DNA from: Roseobacter insulae
Lineage (GTDB): Bacteria > Pseudomonadota > Alphaproteobacteria > Rhodobacterales > Rhodobacteraceae
Direction of reading: 5' to 3'
Assembly (NCBI RefSeq): GCF_019375555.1
Contig: NZ_JAHXDN010000002.1
Location: 558,001 to 622,000 of the forward strand
DNA: 64,000 nucleotides
Shown here: positions 1-9,378 of the stretch, one piece after another
How the letters are laid out: each line of letters starts with the position of its first letter
How positions within the stretch are numbered: the first letter of the stretch is position 1
Notes under the pieces: model-generated
What the model was told of the DNA's origin: nothing
The model's database searches: none
Seen by the model: the letters and a program-made list of their open reading frames with translations, nothing else
Made by a program: the position numbers and the translations under genes

Positions 1-1042
1 CCCGGTGACGGAGGCGATCACCGGCATTGATCTGGTAGCATGGCAGCTGCGTGTGGCCGCTGGTGAACCCCTCCCACGGGAGCAGGCGGACCTCAAGATC
101 GACGGCCATGCCTTCGAAGCACGGCTCTATGCCGAGGATGTGCCCGCCGGATTCCTGCCCGCGACTGGCACACTCAGCCATCTGGAGTTTCCCGGCAATC
201 TGCGCGCTGACAGCGGCGTCCGCGCCGGTGACACGATCAGCCCCTTTTACGACCCGATGATCGCCAAGCTGGTCGTGCATGGTCCAAACCGCGCGGTGGC
301 CTTGTCGCGTCTTGCCACCGGGCTTGCGGGCACGCAGGTGGCTGGTACGGTGACAAATCTTGCCTTTCTGGGCGCGCTTGCCGGGCACGCGGGCTTTGGG
401 CGTGGCGAGGTCGATACCGGGCTGATCGGGCGCGAGATCGACAGCCTGACGGTCGCACCCGAGGCGGCGGCGCATCACAAAGTGGCAGCCGGAATGGCCG
501 CCCTGGGCCTGTTCGATCCCGGCGTGCAAGCTGGATTTGCGCTCTGGCAACCGCTCAGCCGGTCCGTGCACCTGGTCTGGCAGGATGACGAAATCGACCT
601 GCGCGTCGAGGTGCTGAGCACCGACCGGCAACGCTGGCAACTTGCGGATGAGACGGTCGACGCGCATCGTCAGGGCAGGGTTTGGTACATCGGCGGACAT
701 CCGGCACCCGCCGTGGCTGTTGCCGGGCGGGTAGTCACGGTCTTTGATGGCTACGGGCTCGCGTTTCATATCATCGATCCTCTGGACCGGGCCAGCGGGG
801 CGGCGGGCGACGGCAACCTGATCGAGGCTCCCATGCCTGGCCTGGTAAAGACCATCACGGCCACTGTCGATCAGGCCGTTGCCAAGGGGGACCGGCTGGC
901 CGTGCTGGAAGCGATGAAAATGGAACATGCGCTGCTTGCCGCGCGGGATGGGGTGATCGCCGAGGTCATGGCGCAGGCCGGGGAGCAGGTCGAGGCGGGG
1001 GCGGCCCTGATCCGCCTGAAGCCGGAGGACGATACCCCGTGA
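1..1042 (+). CDS. mccA: Biotin-dependent acyl-CoA carboxylase alpha subunit, probably methylcrotonyl-CoA carboxylase (3' part)
   Basis: This is the C-terminal part of an ATP-dependent biotin carboxylase/biotin carrier subunit; the 5' end lies outside the window and the visible frame starts at base 2. The opening residues PVTEAITGIDLVAWQLRVA are the classic end of the biotin carboxylase catalytic domain, followed by its C-terminal domain. A biotinyl domain occupies roughly the last 75 residues, with the biotin-accepting lysine in VLEAMKMEH (codon 917-919). Neighbouring HMG-CoA lyase and enoyl-CoA hydratase genes point to leucine degradation, so methylcrotonyl-CoA carboxylase is favoured over propionyl- or acetyl-CoA carboxylase; that choice is inferred from context. 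The stop overlaps the next start (GTGA). Confidence 0.88.
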   Translation, partial: PVTEAITGIDLVAWQLRVAAGEPLPREQADLKIDGHAFEARLYAEDVPAGFLPATGTLSHLEFPGNLRADSGVRAGDTISPFYDPMIAKLVVHGPNRAVALSRLATGLAGTQVAGTVTNLAFLGALAGHAGFGRGEVDTGLIGREIDSLTVAPEAAAHHKVAAGMAALGLFDPGVQAGFALWQPLSRSVHLVWQDDEIDLRVEVLSTDRQRWQLADETVDAHRQGRVWYIGGHPAPAVAVAGRVVTVFDGYGLAFHIIDPLDRASGAAGDGNLIEAPMPGLVKTITATVDQAVAKGDRLAVLEAMKMEHALLAARDGVIAEVMAQAGEQVEAGAALIRLKPEDDTP

Positions 1043-1704
1043 TCACGCTGCACCACTGTCCGCAAACCCGGTCGATGCGAACGCTCTGGCTGCTGAACGA
1101 GCTTGGCATGCCGTTCCAACTGCGCAGCTACCCGTTTGACAGAACCCTGCGGGCGCCGGAATTCCTCAGCCTGTCGCCTGCCGGTCGGGTGCCCGCGCTG
1201 GAAATCGACGGGGAACGGATGTTTGAAACCGGTGCGATCACAGAATATCTGTGCGAAAGATTCAGCCCCGACCGGCTGGGGCGGATGCCCGGCAGCCCGG
1301 ACCGGATGTCGTGGCTGGTCTGGCTTCACTTTTCCGAAACGGTGAGCCAGCACACCGCCGCCCTGACCCAGCAGCATGTGGCCCTGCGGGAGGATCACAT
1401 GCGCAGCCCTATCGTGATGAAACTCGAAGCCGCCCGCGTCACGAAATGCTATGCTGCGATCGAAGCACGGCTGAACCCGCCTGCGCGCAAACGCGACTAT
1501 CTGCTCACGTCCGGATTTTCCGCTGTCGATATCTCGGTCGGACAGGCTGTTTACATGGCGCGCCACTTTGCCCGGCTGGAGGATTTCCCAGCCACCGCCG
1601 ACTGGTATGCTCGGATCACCGCCCGCGAGGGTTTCACGGCGTCCCTGCCGTGTGGCGATGGCATTTATGACCGAGACTTTTACGCGCCGTGGCCGTTAGA
1701 GTGA
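1039..1704 (+). CDS. Glutathione S-transferase family protein
   Basis: 221 aa. The N-terminal thioredoxin-like domain (about residues 1-80) has the GST pattern: HHCPQTRSMRTLWLLNELG, then cis-proline VPAL near residue 53 and the ETGAITEYL glutathione gamma-glutamyl contact. An all-helical C-terminal domain follows. The GTG start overlaps the carboxylase stop by 4 bp, so the gene is probably translated from the same mRNA. GSTs recur in acyl-CoA catabolic clusters of Rhodobacterales, but the substrate cannot be read from the sequence. It could act in detoxification or as a lyase-type GST. Confidence 0.85.
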   Translation: MITLHHCPQTRSMRTLWLLNELGMPFQLRSYPFDRTLRAPEFLSLSPAGRVPALEIDGERMFETGAITEYLCERFSPDRLGRMPGSPDRMSWLVWLHFSETVSQHTAALTQQHVALREDHMRSPIVMKLEAARVTKCYAAIEARLNPPARKRDYLLTSGFSAVDISVGQAVYMARHFARLEDFPATADWYARITAREGFTASLPCGDGIYDRDFYAPWPLE

Positions 1705-1735
1705 TGGTGAGTGCGACCAAAGGGGAGAATGCGCG

Positions 1736-2593
1736 ATGAGTCTGGGGCCATGTGAGATTTTCGAGGTGGGGCCGCGTGACGGGCTGCAGAACGAGGCGCG
1801 CGACATTCCGGTGGCGGAAAAGTTTGCCCTGATCGATACGCTGAGCCGGGCGGGGTTTCGCCGGATCGAAGCTGCAAGTTTCGTGTCGCCGAAATGGGTG
1901 CCTCAGATGGCGGGGTCGGCGGCGGTGCTTGCCGGGATCACTCGGGCAGAAGGCGTGCGATATGCCGCCCTGACGCCCAACCTGCGCGGCTTCGAGGATG
2001 CGAAAGCCGCCGGCGCGGATGAAATCGCGATTTTTGCCTCTGCGTCGGAAGGCTTCTCCAAGGCGAATATCAACGCCAGCATCGCTGAAAGCATTGACCG
2101 TTTCACACCTGTTCTGGAAGAGGCGCGCCATATTGACCTGCCGGTGCGCGGATATGTGTCTTGCGTCATTGAATGCCCGTATGACGGCACGGTCGCCCCG
2201 TCGGCTGTTGCCGAAGTGGCCGACAAGCTTTTTGGCATGGGCTGCTATGAGATCAGCCTCGGTGACACCATCGGGGCGGGTACGCCGGACAGCATCGCGC
2301 GCATGCTCCTTGCGGTCCGGGACGTGGTGCCCGCAGGCCGGCTGGCGGGCCATTACCATGACACGCAGGGAAGGGCGATAGACAATATCGATGCCTCCCT
2401 CAGCCTCGGGCTGCGCGTCTTCGATGCAGCTGTCGGTGGCCTTGGCGGGTGCCCCTATGCACCGGGTGCCGCCGGAAATGTCGCGACCGAAACTGTCGCC
2501 CGGCACCTGGCCGCGCTGGGGTATGAGACCGGGCTGGACCTTGAGGTGATCGAAGAGGCAGCAGGGATGGCGCGGGCCATGAGAACGGACTGA
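1736..2593 (+). CDS. mvaB: Hydroxymethylglutaryl-CoA lyase
   Basis: 285 aa, the usual length. The enzyme cleaves 3-hydroxy-3-methylglutaryl-CoA to acetoacetate and acetyl-CoA, the last step of leucine degradation. The TIM-barrel signature FEVGPRDGLQNE is at residues 7-18, ASFVSPKWVPQMA follows, a metal-ligand HYHDT lies near residue 205, and the mobile loop GGLGGCPYAPGA carries the catalytic cysteine near residue 240. The ATG at 1736 follows a purine-rich AAGGGGAGAA site. The next gene starts 15 bp downstream, so the whole left-hand block reads as one operon. Confidence 0.95.
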   Translation: MSLGPCEIFEVGPRDGLQNEARDIPVAEKFALIDTLSRAGFRRIEAASFVSPKWVPQMAGSAAVLAGITRAEGVRYAALTPNLRGFEDAKAAGADEIAIFASASEGFSKANINASIAESIDRFTPVLEEARHIDLPVRGYVSCVIECPYDGTVAPSAVAEVADKLFGMGCYEISLGDTIGAGTPDSIARMLLAVRDVVPAGRLAGHYHDTQGRAIDNIDASLSLGLRVFDAAVGGLGGCPYAPGAAGNVATETVARHLAALGYETGLDLEVIEEAAGMARAMRTD

Positions 2594-2607
2594 CGGGCGG
2601 CACGGCG

Positions 2608-3123
2608 ATGGATCTGTTCAAGGCCACCGAGCGGATGATGACGATGGACGACCGGAGCTGGTTGCGCCACGCGAACCCCTTGTCGGGCTGGACGCGGATG
2701 ATGACCTGTCTGCCTTTGCTGGTTCTGGCAATCTGGAGCAGGGCGTGGATAGGCGCATGGGCGCTGGTCCCGGTGACGCTTGCCCTTGTGTGGATCTGGG
2801 CCAATCCGCGTGTGTTTCCGCCTCCCAGGCGCCTCGACAACTGGATGAGCAAAGGGGTTCTGGGGGAGCGTGTTTTCCTCAACCACCGCCACGAGATCGC
2901 GCCGCATCATCGTCGCGCGGCCGTCGTTCTGAGCGGCTTGAGCCTGCCGGGTGCTGCGATCATGGTCTGGGGATTATGGGTATTTTGGTGGGAAGGTGCC
3001 GTCTTTGGCATGATTTTGACGGCGCTGCCAAAGATCTGGTTCGTGGACCGGATGGTGTGGGTGCACGATGACTGGCTGCGCGCAGGACGCGCCATTCCCG
3101 GATTGGAGAAGCAGGATGTTTGA
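2608..3123 (+). CDS. Small membrane protein, DUF6653-like
   Basis: 171 aa. The N-terminus is polar (MDLFKATERMMTMDDRSWLRHANP), then there are about two hydrophobic segments near residues 30-65 and another two near 110-145. A conserved-looking middle stretch reads NPRVFPPPRRLDNWMSKGVLGERV and the C-terminal half has DRMVWVHDDW. From memory this layout matches the DUF6653 family of alphaproteobacteria, whose function is unknown. It lies between mvaB and an enoyl-CoA hydratase gene and overlaps the latter by 8 bp, so it is co-transcribed with leucine catabolism, but nothing shows a catalytic role. Confidence 0.75.
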   Translation: MDLFKATERMMTMDDRSWLRHANPLSGWTRMMTCLPLLVLAIWSRAWIGAWALVPVTLALVWIWANPRVFPPPRRLDNWMSKGVLGERVFLNHRHEIAPHHRRAAVVLSGLSLPGAAIMVWGLWVFWWEGAVFGMILTALPKIWFVDRMVWVHDDWLRAGRAIPGLEKQDV

Positions 3124-3898
3124 GACGATCACCTTGGAAACCGACGCGCGCGGCGTGGCGACCCTGACCCTCAACCGGCCCGACAAGCACAATGCGATGT
3201 CTGCACAGATGCTGGCCGACCTTACCGATGCAGCGGCAAAGATCGCCGCCGATGACGCGATACGGGTCGTGGTGCTGACGGGGGCGGGAAAGTCTTTTTG
3301 CGCGGGGGGCGATCTTGCGTGGATGCGGGACCAGATGTCGATGGATGCCGAGACCCGCAGCGCCGAGGCGCGCAAGCTGGCAACGATGCTGGGCGCGCTG
3401 AACACGCTGCCCAAGCCGTTGATCGGGGCGGTGCAGGGCAATGCTTTCGGCGGCGGGATCGGGATGGCCTGCGTCTGCGACGTTGCGCTTGGGGTGGATA
3501 CCGCGAAACTCGGCCTGACGGAAACCCGCCTTGGGCTGATCCCAGCCACCATCGGGCCTTACGTGCTGGCCCGGATGGGCGAGGGGCGCGCGCGCCGGGT
3601 GTTCATGTCGGCCCGGCTGTTTGATGCCGGGGAAGCCGTGGATTTGGGCATTCTGGCGCGGAGTGTGCCCGCGGAGGATCTCGCGGCCGCCATCGAACGC
3701 GAGGTTGCACCCTACCTGTCCTGTGCCCCCGGAGCGGTTGCGGCGGCCAAGAAACTGGCGCGCGATCTTGGCCCGCGCATTGACACGGAAGTGGTGGATC
3801 ACACCATCGCCGCGCTCGCGTCCCAATGGGAAAGCCCGGAGGCCACAGAGGGTATCGGCGCGTTCTTTGACAAACGCAAAGCGTCCTGGGCCCCGTAA
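3116..3898 (+). CDS. Enoyl-CoA hydratase/isomerase family protein, probable methylglutaconyl-CoA hydratase
   Basis: 260 aa crotonase-fold protein. LNRPDKHNAMS and the oxyanion-hole motif FCAGGDLAWM are typical, followed by GNAFGGGIGMACVCDVAL and a glutamate-containing LTETRLGLIPATIGPYV active-site segment. With the carboxylase and HMG-CoA lyase genes upstream, methylglutaconyl-CoA hydratase is the natural missing step; this is inference from context. The ATG at 3116 is chosen because GGAGAA lies just upstream and homology begins there; the reading frame stays open 48 bp further upstream. It overlaps the preceding gene by 8 bp and is the last gene of the block. Confidence 0.88.
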   Translation: MFETITLETDARGVATLTLNRPDKHNAMSAQMLADLTDAAAKIAADDAIRVVVLTGAGKSFCAGGDLAWMRDQMSMDAETRSAEARKLATMLGALNTLPKPLIGAVQGNAFGGGIGMACVCDVALGVDTAKLGLTETRLGLIPATIGPYVLARMGEGRARRVFMSARLFDAGEAVDLGILARSVPAEDLAAAIEREVAPYLSCAPGAVAAAKKLARDLGPRIDTEVVDHTIAALASQWESPEATEGIGAFFDKRKASWAP

Positions 3899-4125
3899 AT
3901 CCTCGAAAGGACCCAGAGCGCTCGTGGCAAAGCCCCCGGGAAATCCGTGCCCATCACAACCCGGCGGACAGGAGGAACCGGGCACGAGGGTCTGGCGGCC
4001 GATGTGAATATCGCCGACGAATGCGCCTCCAACCGCCCTTGCTGTGGCGCCTGATCAAAAACGCGCGCACTTGGAATTTTTGGCGAATTCCGGGACTTGA
4101 ACCCTTGAAAACACCCTTCCGCCCG

Positions 4126-4154
4126 TTGACCCTGCCATGCCACACGCGTAAACC
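4126..4154 (+). promoter_or_regulatory. Candidate nuo operon promoter
   Basis: TTGACC at 4126-4131 is a good -35 box and TAAACC at 4149-4154 a weak -10 box, separated by exactly 17 bp. The transcript would start near 4161, leaving a leader of about 64 nt before nuoA. No other good promoter was seen in the gap. The weak -10 suggests an activator or a sigma factor variant; this has not been tested. Confidence 0.4.
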
Positions 4155-4168
4155 CTTTGCAGCCCCAT

Positions 4169-4185
4169 ACGCTGCGGGGCAGCGT
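4169..4185 (+). promoter_or_regulatory. Hairpin in the nuo leader
   Basis: ACGCTGC-GGG-GCAGCGT forms a perfect 7-bp stem with a 3-nt loop about 40 nt upstream of the nuoA start. No T-run follows, so it is not a standard terminator. It could stabilise the 5' end of the long nuo mRNA. Confidence 0.4.
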
Positions 4186-4224
4186 GACCTGTCGCACGCC
4201 TGAGCAGACAAAAGGAGCCATGTC

Positions 4225-5114
<890 letters not shown>

Positions 5115-5126
5115 CGGGGGCTGACC

Positions 5127-5732
5127 ATGTCTGACGCATTGAAAGAACTTGGCGGCTATATCGAAGCCAAACGCACCGATTGCGTGCTGGCCTGGGATGT
5201 CACCCATGGCGAGCTGAACCTCGACGTGACCCCCTCCAACATCACGGGACTGGTCGAGTTTCTGAAGACGGATGTCACGTGCAAGTTCTCTTCGCTCGTC
5301 GACATCACGGCGGTGGATTACACGGGGCGTGCCAAGCGGTTCGACGTTGTTTACCACCTGCTGTCGATGTATCAGAACCACCGCATCCGCCTGCGCGTCA
5401 GCATCCGCGAGGACGAGATGGTCCCGTCGATCATCGATGTGCATCCGTCGGCCAACTGGTTCGAACGCGAAGTGTTCGACATGTTCGGCATCCTCTTTAC
5501 GGGCCATCCGGACCTGCGGCGCATCCTCACGGACTACGGGTTTCGCGGCTACCCACTGCGCAAGGATTTCCCGACCACCGGCTACACCGAAGTGCGCTAT
5601 GACGAGGCGCAGAAGCGCGTGGTTTACGAGCCCGTGAGCCTTGTACAGGAATACCGGCAGTTCGATTTCATGTCTCCCTGGGAAGGCGCGGAATACATCC
5701 TGCCAGGAGATGAAAAGCAGGAGGCCAAGTAG
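5127..5732 (+). CDS. nuoC: NADH-quinone oxidoreductase subunit C
   Basis: 201 aa, a separate NuoC rather than the fused NuoCD of enterobacteria. The 30-kDa subunit signature is clear: [24 protein letters not shown] near residues 110-136 and [11 protein letters not shown] after it. The C-terminal tail contains the usual [13 protein letters not shown]. Start ATG at 5127, 12 bp after nuoB. The stop at 5730-5732 abuts the start of a small membrane gene rather than nuoD. Confidence 0.96.
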   Translation: MSDALKELGGYIEAKRTDCVLAWDVTHGELNLDVTPSNITGLVEFLKTDVTCKFSSLVDITAVDYTGRAKRFDVVYHLLSMYQNHRIRLRVSIREDEMVPSIIDVHPSANWFEREVFDMFGILFTGHPDLRRILTDYGFRGYPLRKDFPTTGYTEVRYDEAQKRVVYEPVSLVQEYRQFDFMSPWEGAEYILPGDEKQEAK

Positions 5733-5906
5733 ATGGGCGGCGTCTGGTGGCTCATCCTCTCGGCGGCGACAGCGATCCCGATGATCAAGCTGCTGCCGTT
5801 CTTCGGCATCAACAAATACTGGGCGGCGGCCTGCCTGATCCCGCTGGGCACGATTGCGCTGCTGTGGTGGATGGGCCTGAAGCTGCAAGAACTGGAGAAG
5901 CGGTGA
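5733..5906 (+). CDS. 57-aa two-helix membrane protein between nuoC and nuoD
   Basis: Starts directly after the nuoC stop (TAG ATG) and ends in an ATGA overlap with the next gene. The product begins MGGVWWLILSAATAIPMIKLLPFFG, continues INKYWAAACLIPLGTIALLWWMGL and ends KLQELEKR, which predicts two short membrane helices. A ribosome site AAAAGCAGGAGG lies inside the end of nuoC. Base composition is like the neighbouring nuo genes, so it looks resident rather than newly inserted. No family is recognised; a complex I accessory or assembly role is only suggested by position and coupling. Confidence 0.75.
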   Translation: MGGVWWLILSAATAIPMIKLLPFFGINKYWAAACLIPLGTIALLWWMGLKLQELEKR

Positions 5907-6247
5907 TGGCTGCGGTTTCAGGCAATACCAGTTTTGTCGTTGTTGGCTTCGTACTGCCGTTCATGGAAGGATTTCTTCGAGGCTCGCGCGGTCTACCTCG
6001 TCGGCATAGGATGGTTGTGCTTTGGGCATGCGTGCTTCTGGGATTGATGGCATGCATCTTGGTTTGGCCTGCGTTCGTTGGGGTTTTTGCAGTTGAGGGA
6101 TCTTCTGTGGTCTTCGAAGAATTGGCAACTCTTCGCTACCTTTCCTTTGTGGTGGCTCTGGTTGCAGCAATGATAGCCGCACAGTTTTCGGGATTTCGCG
6201 TTGGTCGCTGGCTAATGATTTCCCTAACATATGGTGACAAGAAATGA
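5906..6247 (+). CDS. Unknown 113-aa membrane protein inserted between nuoC and nuoD
   Basis: The ATG at 5906 overlaps the previous stop (ATGA) and the stop overlaps the nuoD start (ATGA), so it is translationally coupled on both sides. Hydrophobic segments fall at about residues 10-22, 36-62 and 76-98, with basic stretches ([11 protein letters not shown]) between. Codon use and base composition are clearly more AT-rich than the adjacent nuo genes, with many TTT, GTT and TTG codons, which suggests acquisition from elsewhere or weak selection. No family recognised. The frame continues open upstream to 5747, but that overlaps the 57-aa gene and is disfavoured. Confidence 0.75.
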   Translation: MAAVSGNTSFVVVGFVLPFMEGFLRGSRGLPRRHRMVVLWACVLLGLMACILVWPAFVGVFAVEGSSVVFEELATLRYLSFVVALVAAMIAAQFSGFRVGRWLMISLTYGDKK

Positions 6248-7467
6248 TGGACGGAAGCAAAGGCTTTGAAGACGCCCTGACGGGCGAGCAGAAGATCCGC
6301 AACTTCAACATCAACTTCGGGCCGCAGCACCCGGCGGCGCATGGCGTGCTGCGGCTGGTGCTGGAGCTTGACGGCGAGATCGTCGAGCGCTGTGACCCGC
6401 ATATCGGGCTGTTGCACCGTGGCACCGAGAAGCTGATGGAAAGCCGGACCTACCTGCAGAACCTGCCCTATTTCGACCGGCTCGACTATGTGGCGCCGAT
6501 GAACCAGGAGCATGCCTGGTGCCTGGCCATCGAGAAGCTGACGGGTGTCGAAGTGCCCCGCCGCGCATCCCTCATCCGCGTGCTTTTCTGCGAGATCGGA
6601 CGGGTGCTCAACCACCTGCTGAACATCACCACCCAAGCCATGGATGTGGGCGCGCTGACCCCGCCGCTCTGGGGCTTTGAGGAACGTGAAAAGCTGATGG
6701 TCTTCTACGAACGCGCCTGCGGCGCGCGGCTGCACGCGGCCTATTTCCGCCCGGGCGGTGTGCATCAGGACCTGCCCGACGCGCTGATCGACGATATCGA
6801 GACCTGGGCCAAGGAATTCCCGCGGGTGATGGCCGACATCGACGGGCTGCTCACGGAAAACCGCATCTTCAAACAGCGTAACGCGGACATCGGCGTGGTG
6901 ACCGAAGAAGATATCCTCGAATACGGCTTCTCGGGCGTGATGGTGCGCGGCTCAGGCCTCGCCTGGGATTTACGCCGCGCGCAGCCCTACGAATGCTACG
7001 ACGAGTTCGACTTCCAGATCCCCGTGGGCAAGAACGGCGACTGCTACGACCGCTATCTTGTGCGCATGGAAGAAATGCGCCAGTCGGTCTCGATCATCCA
7101 TCAGGCCATCGAGAAACTGCGCGCGCCGGACGGGCAGGGCGACATCCTCGCCCGCGGCAAGATCACCCCGCCGAGCCGCTCTGACATGAAAACCTCGATG
7201 GAAAGCCTGATCCACCACTTCAAACTCTACACCGAAGGCTTCCACGTGCCCGAGGGCGAGGTCTACTGCGCAGTCGAGGCGCCGAAGGGCGAATTCGGCG
7301 TCTATCTGGTGGCCGATGGCACCAACAAACCCTATCGCGCCAAGCTGCGTGCGCCGGGCTTTTTGCATCTGCAGGCGATGGACCACATGTCCAAGGGGCA
7401 CCAGCTGGCCGATGTGGCCGCGATCATCGGCACCATGGACGTGGTCTTCGGAGAGATTGACCGATGA
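6244..7467 (+). CDS. nuoD: NADH-quinone oxidoreductase subunit D
   Basis: 407 aa, the 49-kDa subunit that forms the quinone site with NuoB. It shows [17 protein letters not shown] at about residues 21-37, [14 protein letters not shown], and the C-terminal hydrogenase-like stretch ending DVVFGEIDR. Two adjacent ATG codons (6244, 6247) make the start slightly ambiguous; 6244 overlaps the upstream stop. The quinone-binding histidine of GPQHPAAHG is intact. Confidence 0.97.
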   Translation: MMDGSKGFEDALTGEQKIRNFNINFGPQHPAAHGVLRLVLELDGEIVERCDPHIGLLHRGTEKLMESRTYLQNLPYFDRLDYVAPMNQEHAWCLAIEKLTGVEVPRRASLIRVLFCEIGRVLNHLLNITTQAMDVGALTPPLWGFEEREKLMVFYERACGARLHAAYFRPGGVHQDLPDALIDDIETWAKEFPRVMADIDGLLTENRIFKQRNADIGVVTEEDILEYGFSGVMVRGSGLAWDLRRAQPYECYDEFDFQIPVGKNGDCYDRYLVRMEEMRQSVSIIHQAIEKLRAPDGQGDILARGKITPPSRSDMKTSMESLIHHFKLYTEGFHVPEGEVYCAVEAPKGEFGVYLVADGTNKPYRAKLRAPGFLHLQAMDHMSKGHQLADVAAIIGTMDVVFGEIDR

Positions 7468-7504
7468 AACCGTCCGCCTTTCTCTGGTTCTTAAATATCC
7501 CCGC

Positions 7505-7525
7505 CGGAGGCTCCCGCAGCCTCCG
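7505..7525 (+). promoter_or_regulatory. Intercistronic hairpin between nuoD and nuoE
   Basis: CGGAGGCT-CCCGC-AGCCTCCG is a perfect 8-bp stem with a 5-nt loop in the 79-bp nuoD-nuoE gap. No T-run follows, so an mRNA processing or stability element is more likely than a terminator. The hairpin lies inside a 23-codon open frame (7464-7535, start overlapping the nuoD stop as ATGA) that could be a non-conserved leader peptide; this is weak. Confidence 0.45.
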
Positions 7526-7546
7526 CAAGTACTGAGGTTCGACTGA

Positions 7547-8581
7547 ATGCTCCGCCGTCTCCATCCTGATCAACCCGACACATTCGCCTTCACGCCGGAC
7601 AATCTGGCCTGGGCGGAAGGGCAGATCACCAAGTATCCCGAAGGCCGTCAGGCCAGCGCCATCATTCCGATCCTGTGGCGCGCGCAGGAGCAGGAAGGCT
7701 GGCTCAGCAAGCCCGCGATCGAGGCCGTCGCGGACATGCTGGGGCTAAGCTACATCCGGGCGCTGGAAGTCGCCACCTTCTACTTCATGTTCCAACTGCA
7801 ACCGGTTGGAAAAATCGCTCATATTCAGGTCTGCGGCACAACCTCCTGCATGATCTGCGGGGCCGAGGATCTTGTCGCCGTCTGCAAGGAGAAAATCGCA
7901 CCCGAGCCACACGCGCTGTCGGCGGATGGCAATTTCAGCTGGGAAGAAGTCGAATGCCTGGGCTCCTGCTCGAACGCGCCGATGGCGCAGATCGGCAAGG
8001 ACTACTACGAGGACCTCACGGCAGAGCGGGTGGGTGAAATCATTGACGAACTGGCCGCAGGCTCGGTGCCCGTGCCCGGCCCGCAGAATGGCCGCTACGC
8101 GGCGGAGCCGCTCAAGGGGCTGACCTCTCTGACCGACTACGACAGCGGCAAGACGCAATACAATGCCTCCGTGCAACTGGCCGTGGACATTGGCGACACC
8201 GTCAAACGCATTGACGGGACCGAAGTGCCGCTGGTCATGCCATGGCAAGGAAAGCCTGCGAATAAGCCCGCCAGACCGCGCCCGCCCAAGGCGACAGCCA
8301 CCGCGGCTCCGCAACCGGTCGCAAGCGAGGGCACGAAACCCGAGACACTGGCACAGGCCCGTGACTCTGGTGCCGACGATCTCAAGAAGATCAAAGGCAT
8401 CGGCCCCAAGCTTGAAAAAATGCTGAATGGCATGGGATTTTTCCACTTCGATCAGGTGGCGGCATGGACCGCGGAGGAGATCGCCTGGGTGGATGATAAC
8501 CTGGAAGGCTTCAAAGGGCGCGTTAGTCGGGACAACTGGGTAAAACAAGCAAGAGACCTTGCGGAAGACGAGGCGACATAA
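7547..8581 (+). CDS. nuoE: NADH-quinone oxidoreductase subunit E with C-terminal helix-hairpin-helix-like extension
   Basis: 344 aa against roughly 160-240 aa for the bare subunit. Residues 1-170 are the 24-kDa thioredoxin-like [2Fe-2S] protein: ligands in [12 protein letters not shown] (C-x4-C) and [11 protein letters not shown] (C-x3-C). Then comes a linker rich in alanine, proline and lysine (about 235-275) and a C-terminal domain starting [21 protein letters not shown], a helix-hairpin-helix-like fold of the kind annotated as flap-endonuclease-like or L21-like. The same domain ends the product of the next gene. Extended NuoE proteins are, as I recall, common in Rhodobacterales; the extension's role is unknown. 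The CDS starts 79 bp after nuoD. Confidence 0.95.
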   Translation: MLRRLHPDQPDTFAFTPDNLAWAEGQITKYPEGRQASAIIPILWRAQEQEGWLSKPAIEAVADMLGLSYIRALEVATFYFMFQLQPVGKIAHIQVCGTTSCMICGAEDLVAVCKEKIAPEPHALSADGNFSWEEVECLGSCSNAPMAQIGKDYYEDLTAERVGEIIDELAAGSVPVPGPQNGRYAAEPLKGLTSLTDYDSGKTQYNASVQLAVDIGDTVKRIDGTEVPLVMPWQGKPANKPARPRPPKATATAAPQPVASEGTKPETLAQARDSGADDLKKIKGIGPKLEKMLNGMGFFHFDQVAAWTAEEIAWVDDNLEGFKGRVSRDNWVKQARDLAEDEAT

Positions 8582-8648
8582 TTTTCAGAAACGGTGGAAG
8601 CGGGTGCGCACCAAGCGTAACACCCAAAGACCGGAAAGAGAGACTGGG

Positions 8649-9326
8649 ATGGACAATAATCAAGGAATGATCGGAATGGCACTTGGCAGCTGGCTGGTGG
8701 CACTGGCCGGGGGCGTGCTTGCGGCCGTGTTGCTGTGGGTGCTGGGAGGCTGGAGCTTCATGCAGGGTGCTTTTGCCGGCTTCGTCATCTTTGTCGTTTT
8801 CGGTGCGCTGATCAGCTGGATCATGACCCGCCCGCTGCCTGCGCCGGGTGAACTGAACGCCAGGGCTGCTGCGGGCGATGCGCCGGAACCCGCCAAGCGC
8901 GCGGAAACACCAGCACCGGCACCTGTCGCCGCTGCGGCGCCCGCTGCAACTGAAACGCCGGCGGCGGCAGCGCCGAAACCGGCTGCCGCAAAAACCACGG
9001 CCAAGAAGCCGGCCGCAAAAAAACCGGCGGCCAAGAAAGCAGCGCCCAAAAAGGCGGCAGCAGCGAAGGAGGCGGGGGAAGTCAGCCGACCGGCAGCCTT
9101 CTCTGATGCCCCGCGGGCTGGCGGCGCGGATGATCTCAAGCGGATCAACGGCGTCGGTCCGAAGCTGGAAGAGACCTTGAACAGCCTGGGCATCTGGCAT
9201 TTCGATCAGGTCGCCAGCCTCACGAAAACTGACATTGCCTGGGTTGATGAACGTCTGCGGTTCAAGGGCCGCATCGAACGCGATGACTGGGTCGGACAGG
9301 CCAAAGAGCTGGCCAAGGGAGACTAA
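8649..9326 (+). CDS. Membrane-anchored helix-hairpin-helix-like protein, paralogous to the NuoE tail
   Basis: 225 aa. Two hydrophobic segments lie at residues 8-33 and 38-60, then a long linker of Ala, Lys and Pro repeats (AAKK/PAAKK units, about 85-140, histone H1-like) and a C-terminal domain beginning DDLKRINGVGPKLEETLNSLG. That domain aligns by eye almost residue for residue with the NuoE C-terminus, including HFDQVA and IAWVD. The ATG at 8649 (MDNNQGMIGM) is preferred to frame-open positions further upstream because AAAGAGAGA precedes it. Function unknown; position suggests a complex I accessory factor held at the membrane. Confidence 0.8.
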   Translation: MDNNQGMIGMALGSWLVALAGGVLAAVLLWVLGGWSFMQGAFAGFVIFVVFGALISWIMTRPLPAPGELNARAAAGDAPEPAKRAETPAPAPVAAAAPAATETPAAAAPKPAAAKTTAKKPAAKKPAAKKAAPKKAAAAKEAGEVSRPAAFSDAPRAGGADDLKRINGVGPKLEETLNSLGIWHFDQVASLTKTDIAWVDERLRFKGRIERDDWVGQAKELAKGD

Positions 9327-9378
9327 GAGCGTCTTCCGACAGGAAGTGGAACAACCAGGAGAAGGGCGGGAAACCGCA

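Larger units (their letters stand above)
3899..4224. other. Intergenic region upstream of the nuo operon
   Basis: About 326 bp without a convincing gene. A 60-codon open frame at 4021-4203 lacks a ribosome site and has no recognisable protein character. The segment holds a sigma70-like promoter candidate (4126-4154) and a GC-rich hairpin (4169-4185), so it most likely contains the nuo promoter and leader. On the minus strand, 4084-4106 resembles a tRNA T-arm, but no full cloverleaf could be built around it. Confidence 0.6.

Noticed and set aside
4081..4106. tRNA T-arm-like sequence on the minus strand (reverse complement contains GGGTTCAAGTCCC and a following GCCA)
   Set aside because: Only three T-stem pairs form, no matching acceptor 5' strand or anticodon arm was found within 90 bases, so no complete tRNA or tmRNA is supported. 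A relic tRNA end cannot be excluded.
8980..9080. AAG/GCC-rich repeated DNA that could be called a tandem repeat
   Set aside because: It encodes the Ala/Lys/Pro linker of the membrane protein, so it is low-complexity coding sequence and not a separate repeat element.
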